A stretch of DNA of 64,000 nucleotides from Planctomycetaceae bacterium (GTDB lineage Bacteria; Planctomycetota; Phycisphaerae; Phycisphaerales; SM1A02): assembly GCA_027490145.1 (NCBI GenBank), contig JAIXYQ010000006.1, forward strand, positions 310,001 through 374,000. Reading direction: 5' to 3'. The notes below the pieces were generated by a model. That model was not told where the DNA came from and searched no databases. It saw only the letters and a list, made by a program, of their open reading frames with translations. Made by a program: the position numbers and the translations under genes. Of the stretch, positions 54,170 through 62,766 are shown one piece after another. Numbering within the stretch: position 1 is the stretch's first letter; every line of letters starts with the position of its first letter.

Positions 54170-55141
54170 CCCCTGCGGCGTGCCGACCGACCATGTCTCG
54201 CGGAAGCTCAGGGCGGCCAGGACAAGGCCCGCCTTGAGCCCGGTCGACGCGCACAACTGATCGGGATCCATCGGCGCGCCGGCCTGCAGTTCCGCCGCCT
54301 GGATCCGCGCGACGGCATCGGCCAGTTCAGGCCGAAGGCTGGAGGGAGGAGGCCCTCGCCGACAGGCTGCGAGCAGCCCGGGTGCACCGCCCAGCGCTTG
54401 GACGACCTCGGTCGAGCTGGTCACCAGGGTGGCCCAGCCTTCGCGGATCATCCGGTGACAGCCCGCTGCGCCGGGCGAGTCAATCCGACCAGGCACCGCC
54501 AGGACTTCGCGCTGGCGGCCATCGGCCGCCAGCCGGGCCGTGATCATGGCTCCACTGCTGAGGCCAGCCTCCACCACGACCACCCCCACGCACAACCCCG
54601 CCAGGATCCGGTTGCGGCGCGGGAAGTGGTGCGCGAACGGTTCGGCGTCGCACGGCAGTTCCGTCATCACGCACCCGCCAGACTCGACGATGGCGTTGAG
54701 CAGCCCGGTGTGTTCAGGCGGGTACGGCACACCCAGACCAGACCCGACCACGGCCACGGTCGGCCCGCCCACCCGCAAGGCGCCTCGATGGGCCGCCGCG
54801 TCGATGCCACGGGCCGCACCACTGACCACCGTCAGCCCCGACTGGGCCAGATCGGCACCGAACCGCCCCGCCACATCCAGCCCGTAGGCGCTGGCGCGCC
54901 GGCTGCCCACAATGGCCACGCAGGGCGCCGCCACGGCCGACGGAGCGCCGCGGATCCACAGGGCACGCGGCGGATCGTCGACCTGCCGGAGGGCGGCGGG
55001 CCATTCGGGATCGCTCGGCAGCAGCACCGTGCCCCCCACGTGATGAAGCCGTTCAAGTTCGCGATCGGCACCGCCCACCCAATTGGGGGGAAGCACACTC
55101 GCAAGGCACGCCGTCGTCAGGTCGCGGAGGTCGCTGGGCAC
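54167..55141 (-). CDS. dprA: DNA-processing protein DprA
   Basis: 324 residues from GTG 55141. VAIVGSRRASAYGLDVA, SGAARGIDAAAHRGAL, VVGSGLGVPYPPEH, FPRRNRILAGL and GALITARxA-like GAMITARLA are the DprA Rossmann-fold signatures, and the C-terminal part (LQAGAPMDPDQLCASTGL) is the winged helix. DprA loads RecA on incoming single-stranded DNA. Its start overlaps the upstream membrane protein gene by 25 bp, so translation is probably coupled. Confidence 0.93.
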   Translation of the reverse strand: MPSDLRDLTTACLASVLPPNWVGGADRELERLHHVGGTVLLPSDPEWPAALRQVDDPPRALWIRGAPSAVAAPCVAIVGSRRASAYGLDVAGRFGADLAQSGLTVVSGAARGIDAAAHRGALRVGGPTVAVVGSGLGVPYPPEHTGLLNAIVESGGCVMTELPCDAEPFAHHFPRRNRILAGLCVGVVVVEAGLSSGAMITARLAADGRQREVLAVPGRIDSPGAAGCHRMIREGWATLVTSSTEVVQALGGAPGLLAACRRGPPPSSLRPELADAVARIQAAELQAGAPMDPDQLCASTGLKAGLVLAALSFRETWSVGTPQG

Positions 55142-55689
55142 GCCGCCACGGTAGTGACGCCATCCCCGGGCTCCGCGGAAACCGCCGGAACTTCGGTGCA
55201 ATCGGCCGACTCGCCTCGACGCCGAGGCGCCGTCATCACGAGGCCGACGAAGATGGACATGACCCCACCGCCCATCACCCACAGCCTGGTTCGGCCGAGG
55301 GCCCACCGTGACAGGAGGCTGTCACGGAACGGCTCGGCCACGAAGTCGCTGGCCGGCACGGATCCTTCGATCCACTCCGTGATGGGCACGGTGGCGCTTT
55401 CTGCACGGACGATCGGCACCTCGCCCTCCGGCAGCAGGTTCAGTTGGCTCACGGCCAGGCGACGCATCAGCGTGGGATCGCCTTCCTTGACCCGAACGGC
55501 GAACTCGTCGTAGGCCCCTGCCACCGCCTCCGATCGGGCGACCAGGTGCTGCATCTGCGCCAACTGCTGCTCACCCTGGTGGAGTTTGGCCTGTTCTGGA
55601 AGCACCACCGCCCCGAAGACGAGCCCCAGACCGGCCAAGAGATAGGGCCAGCCCGGGTCGATCTCGAAGAGCGGCTGCGTCGAGGCCAT
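55117..55689 (-). CDS. Two-pass membrane protein, unrecognised
   Basis: 190 residues from ATG 55689. Two membrane segments (about 14-31 and 137-155) flank a helical region rich in Gln, Glu and Ala (EQAKLHQGEQQLAQMQHLVARSEAV), likely a short coiled coil. The C-terminal tail is cytoplasmic and rich in Ala/Thr. The arrangement recalls small division-type membrane proteins, but no family is recognised. It shares a transcript with dprA. GATACT on the minus strand (55696-55701) ends 6 nt before the start. Confidence 0.55.
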   Translation of the reverse strand: MASTQPLFEIDPGWPYLLAGLGLVFGAVVLPEQAKLHQGEQQLAQMQHLVARSEAVAGAYDEFAVRVKEGDPTLMRRLAVSQLNLLPEGEVPIVRAESATVPITEWIEGSVPASDFVAEPFRDSLLSRWALGRTRLWVMGGGVMSIFVGLVMTAPRRRGESADCTEVPAVSAEPGDGVTTVAACPATSAT

Positions 55690-55744
55690 GGAGCGAGTAT
55701 CGGACAAATGCGGGGGGCGCCCGCACTTTCCGGGCCACCGTGGA

Positions 55745-56707
55745 TCAGCCGAGTTCGGGCGCCAAGTTGCGGACGACCCCAACCAGGTCCTTCACGTGCT
55801 GGGCGCTCTCGTTGAAGAGCTTGGTTTCCTCGGCGTTGAGCTGCAGCGGCACGACCCGCTCCATGCCCCCCGAGCCGAGCACGCACGGCACGCCGACGAA
55901 GTAGCCCTTGCCCTTCTGGCCAGGTGCGACGCCGAACTCGTCCTCGCAGTAGGCCGCGCAGGGAATGATGCGCTTCTTGTCCTTCACGATGGCCTCGACC
56001 ATCTGGATCGTGCCCGAAGCCGGCGCGTAGTACGCGCTCGTGCCCATGAGCTGGACGATCTCGCCGCCGCCGGTCTTGGCGCGCTGCACGCAGGCATCGA
56101 TCTTGTCCTTGGGCAGGAGCATGTCGATGGGGATGCCATGCACGCTGGTGAAGCGCGGCAGCGGCACCATGTCATCACCGTGGCCACCGAGCAGCAGCGC
56201 CTGGATGTCCTCCACGCTGCAGCCGAGTTCCATCGCGAGGAACGTGCGGAATCGGGCCACGTCGAGGGCGCCGGCCTGGCCGAGGATGCGGTTGGTCGGG
56301 AATCCGCTGGCCTTCCAGGCGGTGTAGACCATCGCGTCGAGCGGGTTGCTCACGATGATCATGACCGAGTTGGGGGCGTACTTCGCCACGTTCTGGGCGA
56401 CATCCTTGACGATCTTGACGTTGGTCGCGATCAGGTCATCACGGCTCATGCCCGGCTTGCGCGGGATGCCCGCCGTGACCACCACCACATCGCTGTCGGC
56501 GATGTCGGCGTAGTCCTTGGTGCCGGTGATCGTGCAGTCGAAACGCTCGATCGGCGCGCACTCGTAGAGGTCGAGCGCCTTGCCCTTCGCCACACCCTCG
56601 TTGATGTCGAGGAGGACGACGTTGCCCAGTTCCTTGCTCGCGGCCCAGACGGCGCAGGATGCTCCGACGTTGCCGGCACCGATGACAGAGATCTTCGCTC
56701 GACGCAT
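55745..56707 (-). CDS. mdh: Malate dehydrogenase (lactate/malate dehydrogenase family)
   Basis: 320 residues. GAGNVGASCA at 10-19 is the NAD loop. AGIPRKPGMSRDDL has the substrate-loop Arg pair of malate-type enzymes, and LLGGHGDDMVP carries the catalytic His. Citric-acid-cycle interconversion of malate and oxaloacetate. TATGAT on the minus strand (56736-56741) gives a leader of about 20 nt. Confidence 0.93.
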   Translation of the reverse strand: MRRAKISVIGAGNVGASCAVWAASKELGNVVLLDINEGVAKGKALDLYECAPIERFDCTITGTKDYADIADSDVVVVTAGIPRKPGMSRDDLIATNVKIVKDVAQNVAKYAPNSVMIIVSNPLDAMVYTAWKASGFPTNRILGQAGALDVARFRTFLAMELGCSVEDIQALLLGGHGDDMVPLPRFTSVHGIPIDMLLPKDKIDACVQRAKTGGGEIVQLMGTSAYYAPASGTIQMVEAIVKDKKRIIPCAAYCEDEFGVAPGQKGKGYFVGVPCVLGSGGMERVVPLQLNAEETKLFNESAQHVKDLVGVVRNLAPELG

Positions 56708-56735
56708 GTGGTGTGGTCTCCAGTTGAGGGGGCGG

Positions 56736-56741
56736 ATCATA
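56736..56741 (-). promoter_or_regulatory. -10 TATGAT for mdh
   Basis: TATGAT on the minus strand, 28 nt before ATG 56707; the leader holds GGAG about 13 nt before the start. Confidence 0.45.
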
Positions 56742-56801
56742 GCCACGCCCCTGCTCGGCGATCCGTCAGCGCCGGCTCTCCCCTGCAGCACCCAGTTGTC
56801 A

Positions 56802-56943
56802 GCTTCGCGGCCGAAGGGCCTCGACTCACTCCGCCTCGCGGCCGCAGGGCCGCGACTCAGGCTGCGGCGGGAGCGAAGCGACGCGCCGCACTCGACTGGC
56901 GTCGCCCCCGCAATGCTCGCCTCGCGGCCGCAGGGCCGCGACT
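56802..56943. repeat. Clustered palindromic GC-rich repeat (three copies)
   Basis: A 24-nt sequence with the hairpin core GCGGCC-GCAG-GGCCGC occurs exactly at 56834-56857 and 56920-56943. A diverged copy starts near 56802. They fill the gap between mdh and tRNA-Ile; no gene is seen there. Confidence 0.85.
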
Positions 56944-56948
56944 ATGAA

Positions 56949-57022
56949 TGCGCCGGAAAGGAATCGAACCTTCGACCTCACCCTTATCAGGGGTGTGCTC
57001 TAGCCAACTGAGCTACCGGCGC
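56949..57022 (-). tRNA. tRNA-Ile (anticodon GAT)
   Basis: 74 nt on the minus strand. The acceptor GCGCCGG pairs perfectly with CCGGCGC; discriminator A. Anticodon loop CTGATAA gives GAT. It is not in an rRNA spacer here. Confidence 0.94.
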
Positions 57023-57032
57023 GGGGGCGGGG

Positions 57033-57038
57033 AGCATA
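57033..57038 (-). promoter_or_regulatory. -10 TATGCT for tRNA-Ile
   Basis: TATGCT on the minus strand, 10 nt upstream of the tRNA 5' end. Confidence 0.5.
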
Positions 57039-57055
57039 GCACGGATCCCCCGGCA

Positions 57056-58036
57056 CTACCACCCCGAGAGTCGCCCGGCGATCGGCTGGACCAGGTCACG
57101 CAGAGCCACGATCCCCTGCGGCCGACCGTCCTGGCCCCGGATAACTGCGAGCGTGGATCGAGCCTTGCGCATGGCCGCGATCGCATCGCCCACCGCCGCA
57201 TCGGGCCCAAGGACGAGCGCCGGCCGCATCAGGCCGGAGGTCGGTCGGGCCGGATCCACCAAGACATCCAGTGCGTGCAGCACACCGAGCACCTGCCCGT
57301 CTGCGCTCGTCACGGGAAACCGGCTGAACGCGTGCTCCCGGAGTGCGCGCTCGCGCAGACCTCGGTCGGCATCCATCCGGATCGCCACGACCCTTCGCCA
57401 AGGCACAGCGTGATCGATGATCGGTCGACCGCGCATCCCGAGTGCGCGGTCCACCACCGCCAACTGCTCTTCGCCCAGCACGCCGCTGCCCGCCCCCTCG
57501 CGGATCAACGTACCCACGCGATCCCGCTGCGTCGCTGCGTCCTGCGGCCGCACGCCGAGCATCCAGAGCACCAACTCCCCGGTCCCGCGGACCAGCGGCA
57601 CGATCGGAATGATGGTGAACACGTAGCGGATGAACCTCACCCACCACACCGTGGCGTAGGTCAACCGATCGGTGTGGGCGCGGTACAGGTCCTTCGGCAG
57701 CAACTCACCGATCAGGAACACGATCGGGGTCAGCACCACGGCGTTGGCGATCGCCATCTCTGTGGGTGTCCACTGCAGCGTCTCCAGGAACACGGTGGCC
57801 CCGGCGCTCTGGATGTAGTGCGCCACGTTGTTGCCGACCAGCACGGTGGCCAGCATTCGGTTGGGCCGCAGCAACTCATCACGGATGCGCAGCGCTGCCC
57901 GTTCACCACGGCCGACGCGCACGGCCAGGCGCACGCGATTGATCGTGTAGAGGCCGGTCTCGATGCCGCTGCAGAGCGCAGACGCCCCGAGGCCCACCAG
58001 GAGCAAGGCGATGCCGCCCATCAATTCAGGCGACAT
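57056..58036 (-). CDS. CNNM/CorC-like membrane protein with CBS domains
   Basis: 326 residues from ATG 58036, overlapping the previous stop by 11 nt. A DUF21-type membrane domain (about 1-155: ALCSGIETGLYTINRVRL, MLATVLVGNNVAHY) is followed by a CBS-type pair (from about 195, RPIIDHAVPWRRVVAIR, FSRFPVTSADGQVLGVLHA). CNNM/CorC proteins are linked to Mg2+/Co2+ export or sensing. It lacks the C-terminal CorC_HlyC domain that its neighbour has. Possibly the two form a heterodimer. Confidence 0.8.
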   Translation of the reverse strand: MSPELMGGIALLLVGLGASALCSGIETGLYTINRVRLAVRVGRGERAALRIRDELLRPNRMLATVLVGNNVAHYIQSAGATVFLETLQWTPTEMAIANAVVLTPIVFLIGELLPKDLYRAHTDRLTYATVWWVRFIRYVFTIIPIVPLVRGTGELVLWMLGVRPQDAATQRDRVGTLIREGAGSGVLGEEQLAVVDRALGMRGRPIIDHAVPWRRVVAIRMDADRGLRERALREHAFSRFPVTSADGQVLGVLHALDVLVDPARPTSGLMRPALVLGPDAAVGDAIAAMRKARSTLAVIRGQDGRPQGIVALRDLVQPIAGRLSGW

Positions 58037-59288
58037 GGCCACCCTCCCGCCCGCGGACGAGCACCGATCGCACCGCGCCATGCTCCACGGACAGCACCTC
58101 GATCACCAGGCCGTCGCACGCCAGTCGGCGTCCCACGTCGGGCACACCTCCGGCAAGCTCCACGGCAAGCCCGCCGATCGTCGAGGCATGCACGTCCGGC
58201 ACATCAACGCCCATCGCCTGCGACACCGCCACCACGGTCACGTCGCCGCGTGCGCTCCACACGCCCGGCTCGACCTCGCGTGGCGCTTCCACCGATCGCT
58301 CGCCCGGCGCGGCGATGTCGCCCACGATCTCCTCGACCGCATCCTCGACCGCCACCACGCCGGCAAGTCCGCCGTATTCATCGACCACGATCGCCAGGTC
58401 GACGGACTCGGCGCGGAAGAACGTGCCGAGCTGCTCGAGGGTGGCCACCTCGGGCACGAACCGGGCCCGCTGCAGGTGGGGCTCCATCGGTGCCTGGTCT
58501 CCACGCACATCGAGCAGGTAGCCCCGCACATCGAGCAATCCAAGCACATCATCGGTCCGCGCCCCGTGCACGACGAGCCGCTTCACGCGGTGCCGACGAC
58601 AGGCCTCGACGACGGCGCCCCGGCTTGCCGTCCGGGGGACCATCGCCAGTTCGACCCTCGGCGTCATCACGTCGCGCACCCGAACGCGTCGGTACCGGAT
58701 CAGGCGCTGGATGAAGTCGCGCTCGACCGTGCCGATCTCGCCCCGGCGCTCCGACAGGTCCACCAGCGCATCAAGGTCACTCTCGGTGACCTGCTGCACC
58801 CGATCCGCCCGCGTGAGCCGGGCGACCGGCTCAGCCACCAGTCGCGTGATGACCCATCGTGCCGGCTTCAGGAAGACATGCAGGGCGTACAGCACGGGAG
58901 CCAGCAACAGCACCAAGCGTGATCGGAAGGCATTCGCTGCCATCTTCGGGATCACCTCGCCACCGAGCACGATCGCCACCAGCAGGCCGACGCTGATCCC
59001 GACCTGCCACGCAGGATCGGTCTCGTGCAGCGCGATGACGCTCGCAGCCGCGAAGTACGCGCCGTTGCACGTGATGTTCAGGAGCAGGATCGTCGCCAGC
59101 AGGCCTGCGGGCTCACCAAGCATCGACTCGACGATGCCGGAGATGCGCGGGTGCGATCCCTTCAGGTGCATCCGTTCGGCCTGTGAGAGCCCGAACAGCA
59201 CCGTCTCGCTCGCGCTGCACAGCGCGCTGGCCACGATCAAAGGCGGCAGCGCTGCGACCAGCGAGACATAGGCAGGATCGATGGCCAT
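58026..59288 (-). CDS. CNNM/CorC-like membrane protein with CBS and CorC_HlyC domains
   Basis: 420 residues. DUF21 membrane domain (ALCSASETVLFGLSQAERM, LLLNITCNGAYFA, GEVIPKMAAN) over about residues 1-170. CBS pair from about 205 (VRDVMTPRVELAMVPR, FFRAESVDLAIVVDEYGGLAGVV). CorC_HlyC domain at the end (about 340-420). Likely Mg2+/Co2+ transport or sensing at the inner membrane. It begins 3 nt after the J-domain gene and overlaps the next CNNM gene. Confidence 0.85.
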   Translation of the reverse strand: MAIDPAYVSLVAALPPLIVASALCSASETVLFGLSQAERMHLKGSHPRISGIVESMLGEPAGLLATILLLNITCNGAYFAAASVIALHETDPAWQVGISVGLLVAIVLGGEVIPKMAANAFRSRLVLLLAPVLYALHVFLKPARWVITRLVAEPVARLTRADRVQQVTESDLDALVDLSERRGEIGTVERDFIQRLIRYRRVRVRDVMTPRVELAMVPRTASRGAVVEACRRHRVKRLVVHGARTDDVLGLLDVRGYLLDVRGDQAPMEPHLQRARFVPEVATLEQLGTFFRAESVDLAIVVDEYGGLAGVVAVEDAVEEIVGDIAAPGERSVEAPREVEPGVWSARGDVTVVAVSQAMGVDVPDVHASTIGGLAVELAGGVPDVGRRLACDGLVIEVLSVEHGAVRSVLVRGREGGHVA

Positions 59289-59291
59289 GGG

Positions 59292-59795
59292 TCAACCTCT
59301 TCGCGCGCTGCCGTCATCCGTCATCCGGACCAGCGCACGGAGCCGCGCAATCGTGCGTCGCGGCTCCGACCATGCACCCGATGCTCGCCCCTCGGCCAGC
59401 GCAGTGCCGAACCTCGCCACCAACGATTCACGCTCGCTGGCAGCCCAAGCACGCGCTTCGGCCTGCGCGGCCGTGTCGCCGTGGATCCGCTCGTCGAACC
59501 ACTCTCGACGCTCCAGGAGTTCCGCCAGTTCCATCGGCGGCAGCGGCAACTCGCTGGCGTCGGCGCCCGCGGCGCGAAGCACGGCGCCCGCGGCCAGGAC
59601 AGGATCCAAGAGGTGCTCAGCCGCCCGGTTCACCGATCCCATGCGCGCCTCGAAGTCAGCGCGCTGCACCGGGTCGGCTGCCCGATCGGGGTGGAACCGC
59701 GCCGCGGCCATCAGCCTGGCCCGATGCACGGTGGCCGCATCGACGGGCCACGATGGCGCCAGGCCCAGGATCGCGAACGGGCATGCATCGCTCAT
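59292..59795 (-). CDS. HscB-like J-domain co-chaperone
   Basis: 167 residues from ATG 59795, overlapping the upstream stop (ATGA). A J-domain spans about 5-70 with HPD at 35-37 (RFHPDR) and ends NRAAEHLLDP. A C-terminal helical domain (PLPPMELAELLERREWFDERI) resembles the scaffold-binding part of HscB. HscB brings the iron-sulfur scaffold to the Hsp70 HscA. No iscU, hscA or fdx is nearby, so the partner here is open. Confidence 0.75.
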   Translation of the reverse strand: MSDACPFAILGLAPSWPVDAATVHRARLMAAARFHPDRAADPVQRADFEARMGSVNRAAEHLLDPVLAAGAVLRAAGADASELPLPPMELAELLERREWFDERIHGDTAAQAEARAWAASERESLVARFGTALAEGRASGAWSEPRRTIARLRALVRMTDDGSARRG

Positions 59796-61516
59796 CCCGT
59801 GCCTGCCACGCGCTCGATTTCCTCGACGTTCGTCTCGCCAGCCGCCACGAGCTGCCAGCCGAATTGCTGCAGACTGGCGAACAGCCCGGTCGAGAGCACG
59901 GCCTTCATGTCGGTGATGGTCGGGCGCTTGAGCACCACGTCACGCAACGCGTCGTTGAACTCGAGGACCTCGAACAAGGCACGGCGGCCGTGGTACCCGG
60001 TGCGCAGGCACGCAGGGCAACCGACCGGGGTGAACACCTTCGACATGCCCTTGACGTGCGCGCCCATCTTGAGCGTCTGCGCCGGTGTGGGCGCAACCGG
60101 GCGCCGGCACTCGCGACAGAGCACCCGCACGAGCCGTTGCGCGATGATCAGCGACATGGCGTTGGCCACGAGGTGGGACTCGACGCCGAGGTCCAGCAGG
60201 CGGAAGACGGCCCCGATGGTGTCCTTGGAGTGCACGGTGCTGTACACCAGGTGACCGGTCGTGGCCGCCTGCAGGCTCACGCTGGCCGTCTCGATGTCCC
60301 GGATCTCGCCCACGAAGATCACGTCGGGGTCCTGCCGGAGCACGCTCCTCAGGATGGCGCCGAAGGAATTCCCCTGCTTGTGGTCGATGGGAATCTGCGT
60401 ACAGCCGTCGAGGTAGTACTCGACTGGATCCTCGATCGTGATGACGTTGCGCGTCTCGAAGTCGATCTCCCGCAGACAGCTGTAGGTGGTCGTCGACTTG
60501 CCGCTCCCCGTCGGGCCGCAGGTCAGCACCATGCCGCTGTCCCGTCGCGCGATGTCGCGGACCTTGCCGTACATCCAGGGCAGCATGCCAAGGTCAGAGA
60601 GGCGCGCGGGGGCGTTCCCCTGGTCGAGCACGCGGATCACGAGCTTCTGGCCGTGCATGCTCGGCGTCAGGCTCACGCGGTAATCGACCCGGCGCCCCTG
60701 CACCGTCACGCTGAAATGGCCTTCCTGCACGATGCCCCGTTGCGTGATGTCGATCTCGCAGAGGATCTTCACCACGCCCAGCACGCGCTTGGCCAGAGAG
60801 GGGTGCAGGTCACAGGCGGGGACCATCACGCCGTCCACGCGAAGCCGGATCGCGGAGCGGTCCTGCTTGGGCTCCATGTGGAGGTCGGTCGCACGCGCCC
60901 GGAAGCAGGCGAGCAGCAGCATCTTGAAGAGCCGGATGCTCTCGGAGTCCTCGTCCTTGGCGCGCCGCACCCCTGCGGCCGATGCGCCGTGGATCGTGGT
61001 GCCCTTGCAATCCATGAGCGCGATCTCCCGCTCCGTGAACGGCTTGTTCGGTGCCCCGTCGATGATCCGGCCGAGCTGCTGGGCATACGTGGTGTCGCTG
61101 GTGATCGATCCTGGATCGAAGTCGATCGTGCCCTGCGCGGCGAGCGCGCGCGCATCGAAATCCGGCTTCCGCGCCACCATCACCGGATCATCGGCGGCGA
61201 TCGGCTCCAGCGGCGCGACCGCCTCGATGTCGACGAAGCGGAAGTCGGTCGAGCCCACCCGGAGCACATCGTCGTGCACGAGGGTCTGGTCGGCCACGCG
61301 CGCACCATTGACGCGCACGCCGTTGCGGGATTGCAGGTCTCGGACCAGCCAGGTGCCGAGCGTCGGCCCAGGCTCGACCACGCAGTGCTTCCGGCTCATG
61401 GCTTCGTCATGCGGCAACGAGATCACGTTGTCGGGATGACGACCGATCGTGACGCCCGCCTCGGGGACGTCCACCTTCTGTTGACCGGTCAGCGACCTGA
61501 ACTCAAGGAACGGCAT
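59792..61516 (-). CDS. PilB/GspE-type secretion ATPase with N-terminal FHA domain
   Basis: 574 residues. An FHA domain (about 1-95: GVTIGRHPDNVISLPH, MSRKHCVVE, SRNGVRVNG) precedes the motor. The ATPase has GPTGSGKST at 334-342 (Walker A), a Walker B-like DPDVIFVGEIRD, TGHLVYSTVHSKD and CRECRRP...CPACLRTGYHGR, a zinc-binding CxxC...CxxC. It should power assembly of a type IV pilus or type II secretion fibre. The FHA would bind phospho-Thr, so Ser/Thr kinase signalling may control the motor. Confidence 0.9.
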   Translation of the reverse strand: MPFLEFRSLTGQQKVDVPEAGVTIGRHPDNVISLPHDEAMSRKHCVVEPGPTLGTWLVRDLQSRNGVRVNGARVADQTLVHDDVLRVGSTDFRFVDIEAVAPLEPIAADDPVMVARKPDFDARALAAQGTIDFDPGSITSDTTYAQQLGRIIDGAPNKPFTEREIALMDCKGTTIHGASAAGVRRAKDEDSESIRLFKMLLLACFRARATDLHMEPKQDRSAIRLRVDGVMVPACDLHPSLAKRVLGVVKILCEIDITQRGIVQEGHFSVTVQGRRVDYRVSLTPSMHGQKLVIRVLDQGNAPARLSDLGMLPWMYGKVRDIARRDSGMVLTCGPTGSGKSTTTYSCLREIDFETRNVITIEDPVEYYLDGCTQIPIDHKQGNSFGAILRSVLRQDPDVIFVGEIRDIETASVSLQAATTGHLVYSTVHSKDTIGAVFRLLDLGVESHLVANAMSLIIAQRLVRVLCRECRRPVAPTPAQTLKMGAHVKGMSKVFTPVGCPACLRTGYHGRRALFEVLEFNDALRDVVLKRPTITDMKAVLSTGLFASLQQFGWQLVAAGETNVEEIERVAGTG

Positions 61517-61540
61517 GGCGTTCGACCCCCGCGCCGGGCA

Positions 61541-62356
61541 TCAGGCTGCGCCACCATCAGCACCATCGGTTGGGCGCTTGGGCTCATCAGGCCGCTCCGG
61601 CGCAGGCCGAGTCGGCCCTGCGTTTCCCATTCCTGGTCCGCCAGCACCGGGCGCGGCTCCACCCGGACGTGGCCCGGGAGCTGGCCGATCCTGCTGACCA
61701 AACCGAGGCCCCAGTGGCCCACGATCGCCAGGACCGGATGCGCGCGGCGAACCCGGCGATGGTCCACCCGGTCGTGACGAGCCAAATCCGGGTCGTGAAG
61801 TGCCTGAACCGGGGCGATCACCGGCAGGGCGATCGCCCATCGGTCGCCCACCGGACGCCCCCGGGCTCCGACGGGGATTGCGGCTGAAGCCACCCGCGCC
61901 GCCATCTCGCCCACCCGAGGAACTGCCACCAAGGCCACGCGGCCCACCTGGACCGCGCGAGGAGGATCCACCCAAACCGCGCGGTCCGCCGGGGCCGCGC
62001 GAGGCGCCGCCCAAACCGCGTGGACCAGCCGGACCGCGTCCCATGCCGCCGGGACCACGTGGGCCGAACGGGCCGCGCGCGGCGGGCTTCTCGGCGGCAC
62101 CGCCCTTGGGCTTCTTCTGCACTTCGTTGATCACGAGCTCACGACCGTGCATCTTCTTGCCCTTCAGGACTTCGATGGCCAATTGACCGCGCTGCTTGTC
62201 TCGGAACATGACGATCGCGAAGCAGCGACTGAGGCCTTCCTTGTCGGTGGCCAGCGCAATATCCTCGACGTCAGGGAAGGCAACGAAAAGCGTGCGGACG
62301 TCATCGGCCGTCGCCTTGCGGTCCAGATTCCCGACGTAGACCTTGAACATGCCCAT
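61541..62356 (-). CDS. RNA-binding RRM protein with Gly/Pro/Arg-rich tail
   Basis: 271 residues from ATG 62356, with a strong AGGAGGG 5 nt upstream. Residues about 3-80 are an RRM: KVYVGNLDRKA (RNP2) and CFAIVMFRD (RNP1-like). From about 90 the chain is a low-complexity Gly/Pro/Arg/Ser tail with repeated RGPGGPRGLGGSSS. This layout is like cold-inducible RNA-binding proteins of cyanobacteria and planctomycetes, and the tail may aid RNA binding or condensate formation. TACATT on the minus strand (62426-62431) is a possible -10 with a 65-nt leader. Confidence 0.85.
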   Translation of the reverse strand: MGMFKVYVGNLDRKATADDVRTLFVAFPDVEDIALATDKEGLSRCFAIVMFRDKQRGQLAIEVLKGKKMHGRELVINEVQKKPKGGAAEKPAARGPFGPRGPGGMGRGPAGPRGLGGASRGPGGPRGLGGSSSRGPGGPRGLGGSSSGGRDGGAGGFSRNPRRSPGASGGRPMGDRPAGDRPGSGTSRPGFGSSRPGGPSPGSPRASGPGDRGPLGPRFGQQDRPAPGPRPGGAAPGAGGPGMGNAGPTRPAPERPDEPKRPTDGADGGAA

Positions 62357-62425
62357 CGTGACCCTCCTGGGGGCGCGGCCCATGCGAACGAACGCTGGCC
62401 AGTGCGAATGCTCCGCCGAACGCGG

Positions 62426-62431
62426 AATGTA
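62426..62431 (-). promoter_or_regulatory. Possible -10 TACATT for the RRM gene
   Basis: TACATT on the minus strand, 69 nt before ATG 62356; the leader is long for this window, matching its use of a Shine-Dalgarno sequence. Confidence 0.35.
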
Positions 62432-62461
62432 GCGACAGCACAGCGACGAAGCCCGCGGGGC

Positions 62462-62503
62462 AAAACGAAAAGAGCCCCCTTGGCTTTCACCAAGAGGGCC
62501 CAT
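62462..62503 (-). terminator. Terminator of the rRNA operon
   Basis: A long GC-rich stem (about 62473-62503, roughly 12 pairs around TGAAAG) followed on the minus strand by TTTTCGTTTTG, just after 5S rRNA. Confidence 0.85.
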
Positions 62504-62506
62504 GAA

Positions 62507-62612
62507 GTCGGCGATGACCTACTTTCCCGCTGAGCAGTATCATCGGCGCCAAGGTCTTAACTGCTGTGTTCGGGATGGGAACAGGTGTGACCCCTTGGCT
62601 ATCGTCACCGAC
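62507..62612 (-). rRNA. rrf: 5S ribosomal RNA
   Basis: About 106 nt on the minus strand. GTCGGTGA at the 5' end pairs with TCGCCGAC at the 3' end (helix I). The conserved CCATCCCGAACACAGCAGTT core is present. Ends are set from helix I and could differ by a few bases. Confidence 0.92.
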
Positions 62613-62766
62613 AAACCCCAGACACGCCTGTCGGCGAGCCTGAAGAGATGACTTAGGAAACGGGTGTCGTGCTCGGCCGACTGGCCGAAACACTCGAGCT
62701 CCAAACACGAGATGCTTGAAGGCTTGGAGCCTGGACACCAGACCGTCTGACGACGGTGGCTGGTAG

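Noticed and set aside
56802..56943. CRISPR array
   Set aside because: Only three GC-rich copies, one diverged, spacers unequal and no cas genes; it fits a REP-like cluster better.
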